A DNA stretch of 64,000 nucleotides from Rhabdothermincola sediminis. GTDB lineage: Bacteria > Actinomycetota > Acidimicrobiia > Acidimicrobiales > Acidimicrobilacustridaceae. Where the stretch lies: NCBI RefSeq assembly GCF_014805525.1, contig NZ_JACFSZ010000007.1, positions 1 through 64,000 of the forward strand. The letters are read 5' to 3'. Below, one piece after another: positions 1-9,249 of the stretch. A program made the translations under genes and the position numbers. Numbering within the stretch: the first letter of the stretch is position 1; each line of letters begins with the position of its first letter. The notes below the pieces were generated by a model, which was not told the origin of the DNA, searched no databases, and was given only the letters and a program-made list of their open reading frames with translations.

Positions 1-327
1 AGCACTGCCCGGCGCCGCCGCGGCGGCGACGAGCCCCTGCAGGGTCTCCTCCCACCCGTCGGGGCGGTCGACGAACACCCAACCGGCCTCGCCCACCAGC
101 CCCGGATCGGCCGCGGCCACCTCACGGACCCGGGTGCGCAGTGCCTCGTCGCCGTCGAGCACCCGGCGAACCACGACCAGGGCCGGGTCAGGGAGCTTCG
201 CGAACCGGAAGAACCGCCGCAGCGCCGGCGGGGCGGGCACCTTCGGCTCGGCCACCTCGCCCATCCTCGCCACCACCACCGCAGTCTCGAGCACGGGCCG
301 CAGCAGGGCCAGCTCGACCCGGTTCAG
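1..327 (-). CDS. Conserved actinobacterial protein, N-terminal part (cut by window edge)
   Basis: The open frame runs off the left edge of the window, so only about 109 N-terminal residues are visible and the C-terminus is missing. The translation is Ala/Val/Arg rich with conserved-looking stretches (LLRPVLETAVVVARMGE, PAPPALRRFFRFAKLPDPAL, GWVFVDRPDGWEE). It resembles the N-terminal region of actinobacterial proteins that carry a C-terminal NYN/YacP-type RNase domain, but that domain lies outside the window, so this is recollection and inference. No ATG, GTG or TTG is found at the expected N-terminus. A CTG at 327 overlaps the stop of the upstream zinc-ribbon gene (CTGA) and would give translational coupling; an internal GTG is the alternative start. 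Confidence 0.55.
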   Translation of the reverse strand, partial: MNRVELALLRPVLETAVVVARMGEVAEPKVPAPPALRRFFRFAKLPDPALVVVRRVLDGDEALRTRVREVAAADPGLVGEAGWVFVDRPDGWEETLQGLVAAAAAPGSA

Positions 328-575
328 GTGGTGGCCTCCCGCTGTGTGGCCGCGGCCTCGGCGTCGGTGAGCTCGACGACGTGCTCCCCCGTCCCGCACC
401 AACGGCAGGAGACCTCCTCGACCTGCTCCGCCAGCACCTCCGCGTCCTCCACCTCGAGCTCCCCCCCCACCGTGTAGTGGTGGTAGGCGCGGGTGCGCCG
501 GGTGCTGGTCACGTCGAAGCGGGTCAGGTTGCCGCAGGCGGCGCATCGGTAACGGCGGGCTGGCACGGCCGGCAT
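324..575 (-). CDS. Small zinc-ribbon protein
   Basis: This 83-residue protein has two CxxC pairs, YRCAAC near residue 12 and SCRWC near residue 59, spaced as in a single zinc ribbon. Between them lies a basic, Thr/Arg-rich strand region (FDVTSTRRTRAYHHYT) and an acidic linker. No catalytic motif is visible, so nucleic-acid or protein binding is the most that can be inferred. The ATG at 575 was chosen because it lies just before the first conserved segment; the open frame extends upstream but only antisense to the exonuclease gene. The gene overlaps the start of the next gene on the same strand, suggesting a two-gene operon. The molecular function is unknown. Confidence 0.7.
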   Translation of the reverse strand: MPAVPARRYRCAACGNLTRFDVTSTRRTRAYHHYTVGGELEVEDAEVLAEQVEEVSCRWCGTGEHVVELTDAEAAATQREATT

Positions 576-632
576 CGTACCGCCGGGTCGAGATGCTTGA
601 CCACGAACACCTGTTCGACTACGTAAGGGCGT

Positions 633-2294
633 GTGCAGCAGCGGAGCTTCGACGACCTGGGCACCCCCCTGGCGGAGGTGACCTTCTGCGCGGTGGACCT
701 CGAGACCACCGGAGCATCGGTGCAGAGCTGCGGGATCACGGAGGTCGGAGCGGTCAAGGTGCGCGGCGGCGAGTGCCTCGGCACCTTCCAGACCCTCGTC
801 AACCCGGGCTCGGCGATCCCACCGGAGATCACGGTGCTCACCGGCATCACCGAGGCCATGGTGCTGCCCGCGCCTCGCATCGAGGCCGTGCTGCCCGCGC
901 TCCTCGAGTTCGCGGGCGATGCCGTGCTCGTGGGGCACAACCTGCGCTTCGACCTCGCCTTCCTCGACGCCGCGCTCGAGCGCAGCGGCCGGCCCCGGCT
1001 GTGCAACCGGGCCATCGACACCCTGGCACTCGCCCGCAGGCTGGTCCGAGACGAGGTGCCGAACCTCAAGCTCGCCACCCTCGCCTCCCGGCTGCGCCTC
1101 GACCACCCGCCGAGCCACCGGGCGCTCGACGATGCCCTCGCCACCGCCGACCTGCTGCACCTGCTGCTGGAGCGAGCAGCGGGGCTCGGGGTCACCGGCC
1201 TCGACGACCTGCTGGCGCTGCCCACCATGGCCGGCCACGCCCAGGCGGCCAAGCTCAAGCTCACGGCCCGCCTGCCACGATCGCCGGGGGTGTACCTCTT
1301 CCGCGACCGTGCCGGGCGCGTCCTGTACATCGGGAAGGCCACGAACCTCCGAGCTCGGGTGCGCAGCTACTTCTCCACCGAGACCCGCCGCAAGGTCGGC
1401 TCGCTGCTGCGGGAGACCACCCATATCGACCACGTCGTCTGCCGGCACCCGCTCGAGGCCGCGGTGCGGGAGGTCCGGCTGATCCACGAGCTCCGCCCTC
1501 CCTACAACCGGCAGGCCCGCGACTGGGAGCGCTACGTGTACCTGAAGCTGACCGACGAGACCTTCCCCCGTCTGTCGGTAGTCCGCACGCTGCGCCCCGA
1601 CGACGGCTTCTACCTGGGGCCGTTGCCGTCCACCCGCTTCGCCAGGCGGGTGGCGGAGGCCATCGAGACCGCCGTGCCGCTGCGGCGCTGCACCGAACGG
1701 CCGGGCTCGGTACCGCGCCGGGCACCGTGCGCGCCCGCGCAGCTGGGGGTGGCCGCCTGCCCCTGCGCGGGCACCACCAGCGCGGCCGAGTACGCGGCCA
1801 TCGTCGAGCGGGCCCGGCGGGGGCTGACCTGCGAGCCGGAGCTGCTCCTGGAGCCCCTGCGAGACCGGATGACCGCGCTCGCTGCCGCCGAGCGCTACGA
1901 GGAAGCCGCCGACGTGCGGGATCGCTGCGAGGCCCTGGCACAGGCCCTGCGCCGCCAGCGGCGCATGGAGCTCCTGCGGGCCGCGGGCCGGCTGGTCGTG
2001 GAGTTGCCGGGCCAGGGCGGAGCCGAGCTGGCGGGTGGTCGCCTGGTGCGGTCCTGGGGGTGCTCGGAAGACCCCCGCGAGCCGGTGCTCACGTTCGATC
2101 CCGGCACGACACCACCGGATGGGTCACCCGAGGCCGCCGTTCCCCGGGAGCTGGCCGACGAGCTGCTCTGCGTCGCCCGCTGGCTCGAGCAGGAGGCCGG
2201 GCGCATCCGCCTCGTGCACGCCGAGAGCGGCTTGGCCTCGCCGCTCCCGGCGCTGCCCTCCTTCGCCCCCCGGCGAACCGCGCCCGCCCGGTAG
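633..2294 (+). CDS. DnaQ-like exonuclease fused to UvrC-type GIY-YIG nuclease domain
   Basis: This 553-residue protein joins two nuclease folds. Residues about 18-180 form a DEDD 3'-5' exonuclease: ExoI AVDLETTG (D22, E24), ExoII GHNLRFDLAFL, ExoIII SHRALDDALATADLL, with H and D in place. Residues about 215-300 form a GIY-YIG domain as in UvrC/Cho (PGVYLFRDRAGRVLYIGKA). A UVR-like segment (ERYEEAADVRDRCEAL) follows near residue 415. This fused architecture is widespread in Actinobacteria and is thought to act in DNA repair, cutting near a lesion and trimming, but the exact role is not settled. The start is a GTG. The downstream coiled-coil membrane gene begins 9 nt after the stop, suggesting co-transcription. 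Confidence 0.9.
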   Translation: MQQRSFDDLGTPLAEVTFCAVDLETTGASVQSCGITEVGAVKVRGGECLGTFQTLVNPGSAIPPEITVLTGITEAMVLPAPRIEAVLPALLEFAGDAVLVGHNLRFDLAFLDAALERSGRPRLCNRAIDTLALARRLVRDEVPNLKLATLASRLRLDHPPSHRALDDALATADLLHLLLERAAGLGVTGLDDLLALPTMAGHAQAAKLKLTARLPRSPGVYLFRDRAGRVLYIGKATNLRARVRSYFSTETRRKVGSLLRETTHIDHVVCRHPLEAAVREVRLIHELRPPYNRQARDWERYVYLKLTDETFPRLSVVRTLRPDDGFYLGPLPSTRFARRVAEAIETAVPLRRCTERPGSVPRRAPCAPAQLGVAACPCAGTTSAAEYAAIVERARRGLTCEPELLLEPLRDRMTALAAAERYEEAADVRDRCEALAQALRRQRRMELLRAAGRLVVELPGQGGAELAGGRLVRSWGCSEDPREPVLTFDPGTTPPDGSPEAAVPRELADELLCVARWLEQEAGRIRLVHAESGLASPLPALPSFAPRRTAPAR

Positions 2295-2303
2295 CCTGGG
2301 CGG

Positions 2304-2966
2304 GTGCGCTCGTTCCTGATCTGGTCGGCGGCCTTCCTCGTCACCTGGATCGCCCTGCTGACCTTGGCCTTCGCGGTGCTGCGCTGGCGCCTGGAGCGGG
2401 CCAACCGGGTGAGCCCGGCGATGCGCAGCCCCGCTCCGCTCCTGTGGCTGTGGTGGCCCTCGCATCCGGCGCGGCTGCACCGCCGCCTGCGCACCGCCAC
2501 CGCGCACGTGCGCCTCGCACCGGCGCATAAGCGCCACGGGCCGTCGTTGTCGGTCGACGAGCTCCGTCGGGAGCTCGAGTACCAGGCGGTGGAGCTCGAC
2601 CACCACGTCGTGGCCGCGGCTCGCCACCCTCGCCCGCACCGGCAGGCACTGCTGCGCCAGCTCGAAGGGCAGGTCTCCGAGGTGGAGCGGCTGTCGGTCC
2701 GCCTGTCCCGGCTGAGTCGGCCCGCCGGCACCCCGGCGAGCGGTTGGGACGCAGGACCACCCGAGGTCCTGGCGCGCATCTCGCACCAGCTCGACCTGCT
2801 CGACCAGGCCCAGGCCGAGCTGGCCGAGATCGAGCGGGCGACCGGGCTGGTGGACGTTGACGCGCTCCTGGCACCCACCCACCGGCCGGTCGCCGCTCCC
2901 CAACCGCCTCCGGCCGGGGGTCCGATCCTCAGCGATCCGCGGCGCCGCTCGACGCGACGTCGATGA
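2304..2966 (+). CDS. Membrane-anchored coiled-coil protein of unknown function
   Basis: The 220-residue product begins with one hydrophobic segment (FLIWSAAFLVTWIALLTLAF, residues 4-23), followed by a basic stretch and then a mostly helical cytoplasmic region. Heptad-like segments occur around residues 90-135 (SVDELRRELEYQAVELDHHV, LLRQLEGQVSEVERLSVRLS) and 160-185. The tail is Pro/Arg rich. This predicts a single-pass membrane protein with a coiled-coil domain. No enzymatic motif is visible. It starts with GTG 9 nt after the exonuclease gene, so the two are probably one operon. Its 3' end overlaps the convergent trpD by 38 nt. Confidence 0.75.
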   Translation: MRSFLIWSAAFLVTWIALLTLAFAVLRWRLERANRVSPAMRSPAPLLWLWWPSHPARLHRRLRTATAHVRLAPAHKRHGPSLSVDELRRELEYQAVELDHHVVAAARHPRPHRQALLRQLEGQVSEVERLSVRLSRLSRPAGTPASGWDAGPPEVLARISHQLDLLDQAQAELAEIERATGLVDVDALLAPTHRPVAAPQPPPAGGPILSDPRRRSTRRR

Positions 2967-3990
2967 GCCGCGCCAACACCTGGCGGACCTGACCAGCGTC
3001 GATCGCGCCACGAGCACGGTCGAGGCCTGCGGCCAGGTCGTCCACCTCCCCTGCGACCCACAGACCCGCAGCCGCGTTGAGGGTGACGATGTCGCGATAG
3101 GGACCCTGCTCGCCGGCCAGCACCCGCTGGGCGATGGCGGCGTTCTCCTCCGGCGTCCCGCCCTTGACCTGCTCGGCGTCGACCACCTCGAGACCCAGGT
3201 CGCGCGGATCCAGCTCGAAGGTGCGCACCCTCCCCTGGTGCAGCTCGAACACGGTGGACGGCCCGGTGGTGGTGAGCTCGTCCATCCCGTCGGAGCCGTG
3301 CACCACCAGAGCACGCGGCGCCTGCCGAGCCTCGAGCACGCCGAGCACCGTCGCCGCCACCCGCGGGTCGCTCACCCCGATCACCTGCCTGACGACCCGC
3401 GCCGGGTTCGACAGTGGCCCGAGGACGTTGAACACCGTCGGCACACCCAGCTCGGCCCGCACCGGTCCGGCGTGCCGCATCGCCGGGTGGAAGGCGCGGG
3501 CAAAGCAGAACCCGACCCCCGCCTCTCGCACGCAACGGGCGACCGTTGGGCCGTCGAGGTCGATGGGCACCCCGAGCGCGTCGAGCAGGTCGAACGAGCC
3601 GCTGGTGGAGGAGGCCCGGCGGTTGCCGTGCTTGCACACCCGGGCCCCTGCCCCGGCGGCCACCAGGCTGGCCATGGTGGAGACGTTCAGCGCGTGGACC
3701 CGCCGGGTGGGCGCGCCGCCGGTGCCGACGATGTCGATGGCCGATGCTGCGAGCTCGCCGAGCTCGACGGGCGCCGCGGCGGCGAGCATGGCCTCGACCA
3801 TGCCGACCATCTCGTCGACGGTTTCGCCCTTCATGCGCAGGGCGACGATGAAGCCGGCGATCTGCACCGGTGTGGCCTCGCCGGAGAGGATCTGGCCCAT
3901 CGCCGCTGATGCCTCGGAACGGGTCAGGTCGCGGCCATCGACCAGGGTGCCGAGGATGCCCCGCCAACCTCCCAGCTCGTCGAAGACCAT
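2929..3990 (-). CDS. trpD: Anthranilate phosphoribosyltransferase
   Basis: TrpD transfers the phosphoribosyl group of PRPP to anthranilate, the second step from chorismate to tryptophan, in the cytoplasm. The 353-residue protein matches the family in length. The N-terminal helical bundle is followed by the PRPP-binding loop DIVGTGGAPTRRVHALNVST, then CKHGNRRASSTSGSFDLLDALG, which holds the anthranilate-binding region, and LGPLSNPA near the C-terminal half. The ATG at 3990 is chosen because MVFDELGGWRGILGTL matches the normal N-terminus. No other trp genes are adjacent, so it is probably transcribed alone or with the upstream whiB, whose stop lies 14 nt before this start. Confidence 0.96.
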   Translation of the reverse strand: MVFDELGGWRGILGTLVDGRDLTRSEASAAMGQILSGEATPVQIAGFIVALRMKGETVDEMVGMVEAMLAAAAPVELGELAASAIDIVGTGGAPTRRVHALNVSTMASLVAAGAGARVCKHGNRRASSTSGSFDLLDALGVPIDLDGPTVARCVREAGVGFCFARAFHPAMRHAGPVRAELGVPTVFNVLGPLSNPARVVRQVIGVSDPRVAATVLGVLEARQAPRALVVHGSDGMDELTTTGPSTVFELHQGRVRTFELDPRDLGLEVVDAEQVKGGTPEENAAIAQRVLAGEQGPYRDIVTLNAAAGLWVAGEVDDLAAGLDRARGAIDAGQVRQVLARLIDVASSGAADR

Positions 3991-4004
3991 GGGCCGGTCG
4001 CCCC

Positions 4005-4241
4005 TCAGGCCGTCCGCCGGCGCTGGCGGATGATCCGCCGGCGCTCCCGCTCGGTGGCTCCGCCCCAGATCCCTTCCTTCTCCCGGTAGCCGAGCGCGTG
4101 CTCCAGGCACGGCTCGCGCACCGGGCACTCGGCGCAGACCGCCTTGGCGGGTGCTGCGTCCTCCTCCTCGTCACTGACTGGGTAGAAGATCTGCGGATCG
4201 AGGCCTCGGCACGCTGCCTTGGCCCGCCAGGGCTGCTTCAT
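4005..4241 (-). CDS. WhiB-family iron-sulfur transcriptional regulator
   Basis: This 78-residue protein has the full WhiB signature: four cysteines (C11, C36, C39, C45) to hold a 4Fe-4S cluster, then GIWGG (57-61) and a basic C-terminal DNA-contact tail (ERERRRIIRQRRR). WhiB proteins occur only in Actinobacteria and their phages, act with the housekeeping sigma factor and respond to redox or nitric oxide. The short acidic N-terminal segment resembles WhiB1/WhiB2 more than the longer WhiB3/WhiB7, but subtype cannot be fixed here. The start is ATG. trpD follows closely downstream on the same strand, which may be co-transcription without functional link. Confidence 0.95.
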   Translation of the reverse strand: MKQPWRAKAACRGLDPQIFYPVSDEEEDAAPAKAVCAECPVREPCLEHALGYREKEGIWGGATERERRRIIRQRRRTA

Positions 4242-4363
4242 CGGGGGGATTCGGCTCCCACGTGGACGGACGGACGATCGGAAACGGTCGAGTATCGTCG
4301 TCGGCTTCCCCGACTGTCCAACCCCGCCGCTCCTCGCGGGTCCCGGCCGCGCCAGGCTCGTGC

Positions 4364-4969
4364 TCAGGGGCGCAGATCGGTGAGCAGCTCCTCGCGGGTC
4401 TCGTCGGTGAGGCGCTGCTCGTGGGTGTAGGCGGGGTGGTCGATCACCACGGTGACCGGCCCGGCGGCGAAGCGCTCGATCTGGCTCGGGTCGAGGCTGA
4501 ACCGCACGTAGTGCACCGACGCGGTGACCTCCTCCCGGGTGAGCTGCTTCTCGTGGTCGGGGTCGACCTGGCACCGCACGTCCTCGGCGCCCTCGCCCTC
4601 CCCGATCCGCAGGACCACGGACCGCTCGATGCCCACCAGCCGGGGCAGCCACTCGCGTAGCTCGTCCTCGCTGGTCAGCTCGATGAACAGGGTGGCGCTG
4701 AGGTGACCGGGCTCGGGGATGAGCGGGTTGTAGATGCCGAGCTCGGTCTCGATCCCCTCGTCGGAGAGGATGCGCTCGGCGCGTGCCATCTCCTGGATCT
4801 GGAACCGGATGGTGTCCCGGTTCTCGAACACCAGGGTCACGAACGGCCCGACGTGGACCCGGCGACGCTTCTTCAGCGCGATGATCCGCGCCCGGAAGTC
4901 CTCGCGCTCCCGCTCGTAGGCCCGCAGGTCGGCGATGTCGTCCAGGGTGAGCTTGCGCTGGGAGGTCAT
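4364..4969 (-). CDS. DUF3501 family protein
   Basis: The 201-residue product ([20 protein letters not shown]...) matches the DUF3501 family, whose members sit beside Fe-S oxidoreductases and rubrerythrins. It is soluble, highly charged, and lacks cysteines at likely metal positions other than one; a central conserved-looking segment is [13 protein letters not shown]. The biochemical role is unknown. Its ATG overlaps the stop of the upstream Fe-S gene (ATGA, 4966-4969), so the two are translationally coupled and probably function together. It is the last gene of the fur - rubrerythrin - Fe-S - DUF3501 operon. Confidence 0.88.
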   Translation of the reverse strand: MTSQRKLTLDDIADLRAYEREREDFRARIIALKKRRRVHVGPFVTLVFENRDTIRFQIQEMARAERILSDEGIETELGIYNPLIPEPGHLSATLFIELTSEDELREWLPRLVGIERSVVLRIGEGEGAEDVRCQVDPDHEKQLTREEVTASVHYVRFSLDPSQIERFAAGPVTVVIDHPAYTHEQRLTDETREELLTDLRP

Positions 4970-6288
4970 GGTCGTCGGTCCTCCTCGGGGATGCCGTAGG
5001 CCCGGGCCACGATCGAGATCGGGTGCACGGGCCGGGTGCCGGTCTCTTGCAGGATCCCCCCGTTTGCGAGATGGCAGTCACCGGCGACGACGTCGTTGCC
5101 GGCCTTGGTGATGGCGGCCGCCATCTTCCGGGCCACCTTCCGCGAGTCCTCGTAGTGCTGCTCACGGTAGCCCCAGGTGCCGTCGATGGCGCTGCACTCG
5201 GCCACCACCGTGACCCGGGCGCCGGTCAGGGCCATGAGATCACGGCTCTTGAGCCCGATGTTCTCGGCCCGCAGGTGGCACGGCGCGTGATAGGTGACGG
5301 CGTCGGGGATCGAACCGGAGAACTCGGTGTCGAGGGCCATGCCGTCGTCGGCGTGCACCTTCATGAGATACTCGGCCGCGTCGTAGGTGTTGGCGGCGAC
5401 CAGCTCGGCATCGGGGCCGCCGAGGTAATCGACGTAGTCGTGCTTGAGGACGTAGCCGCAGGTCGGCTGCGGCACCACGATGTCGTGACCCTGGCGTACC
5501 GCGTCGGCGAGCACCTTCACGTTCTTGCGGGCCTGGCCAACGAACCGGTCGACGTCGCCGCTGTGCAGCCACGGAGCTCCGCAGCACACCTGCCCGGCGG
5601 GCAGATCGCAGCTGATGCCGTTGCGCTCGTACACCCGCACCAGGTCCTTGCCGATCTGGGGGCTCTGGTACTCGACCAGGCAGGTGGCGAAGACGGCGAC
5701 CCGGCCCTGGTCCCGCCCGACGGTGGCCGGCTCGGGCGCGCGGCGACGCGCGAACCAGGTGCTGAAGCGTTGCCGAGCGTAGGGGGGCAGGACCCGCTGG
5801 GCGGCGATCCCCACGGTCTTCTCCATCAGCCGGCGGGTGAGCGTGCCGGTGGAGCCGATGGCCCGGTTGGCAAGAGGCGCGAGCGCGGTGTTCACCTTTC
5901 CCGCCAGGTCGGTGCGGGCCAACGCCTGGTTCTGCAGGCGTTCCTTGACGGAGAGGCGGCGGTTGCGCACCTTCACCTGCTCGGCCCGCATCATCAGCCG
6001 GGGGAAGTCGAGGTTCCAGTCGCTCTGGCCCGGGATGTAGGGGCAGTTGATGTAGCAGAGCTTGCACTGGAAGCACTCGTCCACGACCCGGTCCTGCTCG
6101 GCTGCGGTCAGCTTGGCCGCGTCCTGGTCCTCGTGGCGGTCGATGAGCTCGAACAGCGTGGGGAACGACGTGCAGAACTTGAAGCACAGCCGGCACCCGT
6201 GGCACAGGTCGAAGACCCGCACCAGCTCCTCGCGCATGTCGGCCTCGTCGAAGTACTTGGGATGGAACGGGTCGTAGGTGGTGGTCAT
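4966..6288 (-). CDS. GlpC/HdrD-like iron-sulfur oxidoreductase with two 4Fe-4S motifs and CCG domains
   Basis: This 440-residue protein carries two N-terminal 4Fe-4S ferredoxin motifs ([11 protein letters not shown] and [13 protein letters not shown], about residues 24-75) and two later cysteine-rich CCG-type domains ([13 protein letters not shown] and [13 protein letters not shown]), as in GlpC, HdrD and related oxidoreductases. It has no predicted membrane helices, so it is probably a cytoplasmic electron carrier. The ATG at 6288 gives the N-terminus [20 protein letters not shown]. It overlaps the DUF3501 start by 4 nt and follows rubrerythrin by about 150 nt. In this setting it may feed electrons to rubrerythrin for peroxide reduction; that pairing is inferred from neighbourhood. 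Confidence 0.88.
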   Translation of the reverse strand: MTTTYDPFHPKYFDEADMREELVRVFDLCHGCRLCFKFCTSFPTLFELIDRHEDQDAAKLTAAEQDRVVDECFQCKLCYINCPYIPGQSDWNLDFPRLMMRAEQVKVRNRRLSVKERLQNQALARTDLAGKVNTALAPLANRAIGSTGTLTRRLMEKTVGIAAQRVLPPYARQRFSTWFARRRAPEPATVGRDQGRVAVFATCLVEYQSPQIGKDLVRVYERNGISCDLPAGQVCCGAPWLHSGDVDRFVGQARKNVKVLADAVRQGHDIVVPQPTCGYVLKHDYVDYLGGPDAELVAANTYDAAEYLMKVHADDGMALDTEFSGSIPDAVTYHAPCHLRAENIGLKSRDLMALTGARVTVVAECSAIDGTWGYREQHYEDSRKVARKMAAAITKAGNDVVAGDCHLANGGILQETGTRPVHPISIVARAYGIPEEDRRP

Positions 6289-6443
6289 GGGGACCTCGGC
6301 GGAGGCGCTCCGAACGTAGGACGGGCGCAGGACGGGCGAATGACGGTCGCAGGACGGGCGTGATGCGACGAGGGGGGACGGTCTCCCGTCCCCCCCCTCA
6401 CGACGGTCACCAGCGCAGGCGCGCTGGTCGGTCGGGAAGCCGG

Positions 6444-6855
<412 letters not shown>

Positions 6856-6863
<8 letters not shown>

Positions 6864-7347
6864 GCGCGTCTGCGCCTCCTCGTGCGTGTCGGTGTTGTTC
6901 GTCGATGACCACTTCGCCACCACGGTCGATCTCGGCCTGGCAGGTCGGGCACAGGCCGCGGAAGACGATCTCGGTGGCCGACACCAGGTACCCGTGGTCG
7001 TTGCCCTCGGGCACGTGGACGTCGGTGAAGTCGGCATAGATGTCGTGCACCTCCCCGCATCGATCGCACACCAGGTGATGGTGGGGATCGAGGTTCGGGT
7101 CGAAGCGGGCCGACCCGGTGCCGAGCTCGAGCTGGACCAGCTCACCCATGGCCGCGAGATCGTTGAGCGTCTGGTAGACGGTCCGCAGCGAGATGGTCGC
7201 CATCTCGGCCCGGACCTGCTCGTAGACCGACTCGGCGGTGGGGTGCGCCTCGTTCCCGGCGAGGGCGCGGAAGATGCACTGCCGCTGCGGCGTGATCTTC
7301 AGGCCCTGCTGCCGGAACAGCTCGGTGAGCTCGGCTGGCGACTTCAC
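6856..7347 (-). CDS. Fur-family metal/peroxide-responsive repressor (PerR/FurA-like)
   Basis: The protein has the Fur layout: an N-terminal winged helix ([40 protein letters not shown]) and a C-terminal dimer/metal domain with the regulatory site [18 protein letters not shown] and a second CxxC (GLCPTCQ), for structural zinc. The genes behind it (rubrerythrin, Fe-S oxidoreductase, DUF3501) point to a PerR/FurA-type peroxide sensor over an iron-uptake Fur. Start choice is open: GTG at 7347 (used here, 163 residues), GTG at 7356, or TTG at 7374. The 5' region is unusually AT rich and probably contains its own operator. Confidence 0.9.
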
Positions 7348-7359
7348 GGCCGCCACTCT

Positions 7360-7395
7360 AGCAGTACTTTTCAACGATTGTTACCTAGCCATAGC
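7360..7395 (-). promoter_or_regulatory. AT-rich promoter/operator region of the fur operon
   Basis: Between the fur start and the glpD gene lies a short AT-rich stretch (AGTACTTTTCAACGATTGTT and CTAGCCATAGCTGAG) in otherwise very GC-rich DNA. Fur/PerR proteins bind AT-rich inverted repeats and usually repress their own gene, so this is the most likely autoregulatory site. Only a loose dyad is visible (TTGAAAA toward GATTGTT), so the exact box cannot be named. Confidence 0.4.
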
Positions 7396-7556
7396 TGAGA
7401 TTTTTGTCTCCGCACCGCCCCTGCCCCGAACGTGTGGTGCTCGACTGCCGCTGAGGCCACCGTTCACCGCGGTGTTCGGGGCAGGCCAGGCCGCCCGCCC
7501 CGCGCCGCGAGCGCCAGTACCATGACGCGGCCCGTCCCCCTCGCTCAGGAGAGCCC

Positions 7557-9248
7557 ATGCCCGCCGCCTTCGACCGCCCCGACGTGCTGAGGCGGCTGGC
7601 CAGCACCCACTTCGACGTCCTGGTCATCGGTGGGGGCATCACCGGTGCGGGGTGCGCGCTGGACGCGGCATCACGGGGGTTGCGGACCGCGCTGGTGGAG
7701 CGCGACGACTTCGCTTCGGGCACGTCGTCGAAGTCCTCGAAGCTGGTCCACGGGGGCTTGCGCTACCTGCAACAGGGCGACGTCCGGCTGGTGTACGAAG
7801 CCCTCCACGAGCGCCAGCGGCTCCGTCACAACGCGCCGCATCTGGTCAGGATCCTGCCGTTCCTGCTCCCGGTGTTCGCCGGCAAGGGCGGCGTGGTGCC
7901 CAAGAAGCTGTCCCGGGCGCTCGGGTCCGCCATGTGGATGTACGACCTCACGGGCGGCTACCGCATCGGCAAGCTCCACAAGCGCATCTCGCCCCGCGAG
8001 GCGCTCGAGCACATGCCGACCCTGCGCACGGACCGTCTGGCCGCGTCGTACCTCTACTACGACGCGCAGGCCGACGACGCCCGGCTGACCCTCACCGTGG
8101 CCCGGACCGCAGCCCTCGACTTCGGCGCCGCGGTGGCCAACGGGGTGGGGGTGCTCGAGATCCTGAAGGACTCGGCCGGCCGGGCCCGCGGGGTACGAGC
8201 CGCCGCCGACGACGAGGAGCTCGAGATCCGCGCCGACGCGGTGGTGAACGCCGCGGGGGTGTGGGCCGACGAGGTACGAGCGCTCGACGAGGGGGCTGAT
8301 CCCCACACCATCCGGCCCGCCAAGGGGGTCCACATCACCGTGCCGTGGGCCAAGGTGCGCAACGACATCGCCGCGGTGGTGCCGGTCCCGAAGGACAAGC
8401 GCTCGGTGTTCGTGGTGCCCTGGGGGGCGTTCACCTACATCGGCACGACGGACACCGACTACGACGGGCCCCTCCACGACCCGCAGTGCACCCGCGACGA
8501 CATCGACTACCTGCTGCGGGCCATCAACTTCTCGGTCACCTCGGAGATCACCGAGCGGGACATCACCGGCACCTGGGCCGGTCTGCGCCCGCTGGTGCGC
8601 GACGCCGCCAGCGAGCGCACCGCCGACCTGTCCCGGCGCCACCAGGTGCAATGGTCGCCGAGTGGGGTGGTGACCATCACCGGGGGCAAGCTCACCACCT
8701 ACCGCGAGATGGCCGCCGAGACCATCGACGAAGTGCTCGAACACGTGCTCGGGGCCAAGGTGCTCGAGCGAGCCCAACGCCACAGCCGCACCAAGCGACT
8801 CCGGTTGCGTGGGGCCGCCGGCTACGAGGAGCTGCGCTCATCGGAGCTCGAGGCGGCGAAGGTCGGCCGGGCCACCCTCGAGCACCTCGCCGACCGCTAC
8901 GGCGGGGAGGCCCGCACGCTGCTGGCCATGATCGAGCGTGACCCCGGGCTGTCCCGACCGCTGGTGGAGGGCCTCCCGTACCTGCGAGCCGAAGCGGTGT
9001 ACGCCGCCCGCTACGAGATGGCCCGCACCCTCGACGACATCCTGTCGCGCCGCACCCGGGCACGACTGCTCGGTCGTGATGCCTCGGCGGCGGCAGCGCC
9101 CGAGGTGGCGGCGCTCGTGGCCCCCGACCTCGGATGGGATCGAACGGAGCAGGCCCGACAGGTGGACGACTACCGCCAGCAGGTCGAGCACGAGCGGCAC
9201 GTGCCCGACCTCCCCGAGACCGCCCTCGACGCCGCGATGGGAGCATGA
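7557..9248 (+). CDS. glpD: Glycerol-3-phosphate dehydrogenase (FAD)
   Basis: GlpD oxidises sn-glycerol 3-phosphate to dihydroxyacetone phosphate and passes electrons to the respiratory chain. The 563-residue protein has the FAD dinucleotide fold at residues 22-50 (DVLVIGGGITGAGCALDAAS), the GlpD signature SSKLVHGGLRYL near residue 62, a second FAD segment VVNAAGVWADEV, and the C-terminal region TITGGKLTTYREMA. Length and domain order fit the family. It heads a same-strand block with an AGPS-like flavoprotein 1 nt downstream, a small membrane protein and a GlpK-like kinase, which together suggest glycerol or glycerolipid use. Confidence 0.95.
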   Translation: MPAAFDRPDVLRRLASTHFDVLVIGGGITGAGCALDAASRGLRTALVERDDFASGTSSKSSKLVHGGLRYLQQGDVRLVYEALHERQRLRHNAPHLVRILPFLLPVFAGKGGVVPKKLSRALGSAMWMYDLTGGYRIGKLHKRISPREALEHMPTLRTDRLAASYLYYDAQADDARLTLTVARTAALDFGAAVANGVGVLEILKDSAGRARGVRAAADDEELEIRADAVVNAAGVWADEVRALDEGADPHTIRPAKGVHITVPWAKVRNDIAAVVPVPKDKRSVFVVPWGAFTYIGTTDTDYDGPLHDPQCTRDDIDYLLRAINFSVTSEITERDITGTWAGLRPLVRDAASERTADLSRRHQVQWSPSGVVTITGGKLTTYREMAAETIDEVLEHVLGAKVLERAQRHSRTKRLRLRGAAGYEELRSSELEAAKVGRATLEHLADRYGGEARTLLAMIERDPGLSRPLVEGLPYLRAEAVYAARYEMARTLDDILSRRTRARLLGRDASAAAAPEVAALVAPDLGWDRTEQARQVDDYRQQVEHERHVPDLPETALDAAMGA

Positions 9249-9249
9249 C

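Noticed and set aside
324-1487. Long minus-strand frame giving an N-terminally extended zinc-ribbon protein
   Set aside because: The upstream part is antisense to the exonuclease; the ATG at 575 fits the conserved zinc-ribbon N-terminus.
1895-4174. 759-codon open frame on the minus strand across the exonuclease, trpD and whiB region
   Set aside because: Low-complexity Arg/Ala translation, out of frame with trpD and WhiB, no motif.
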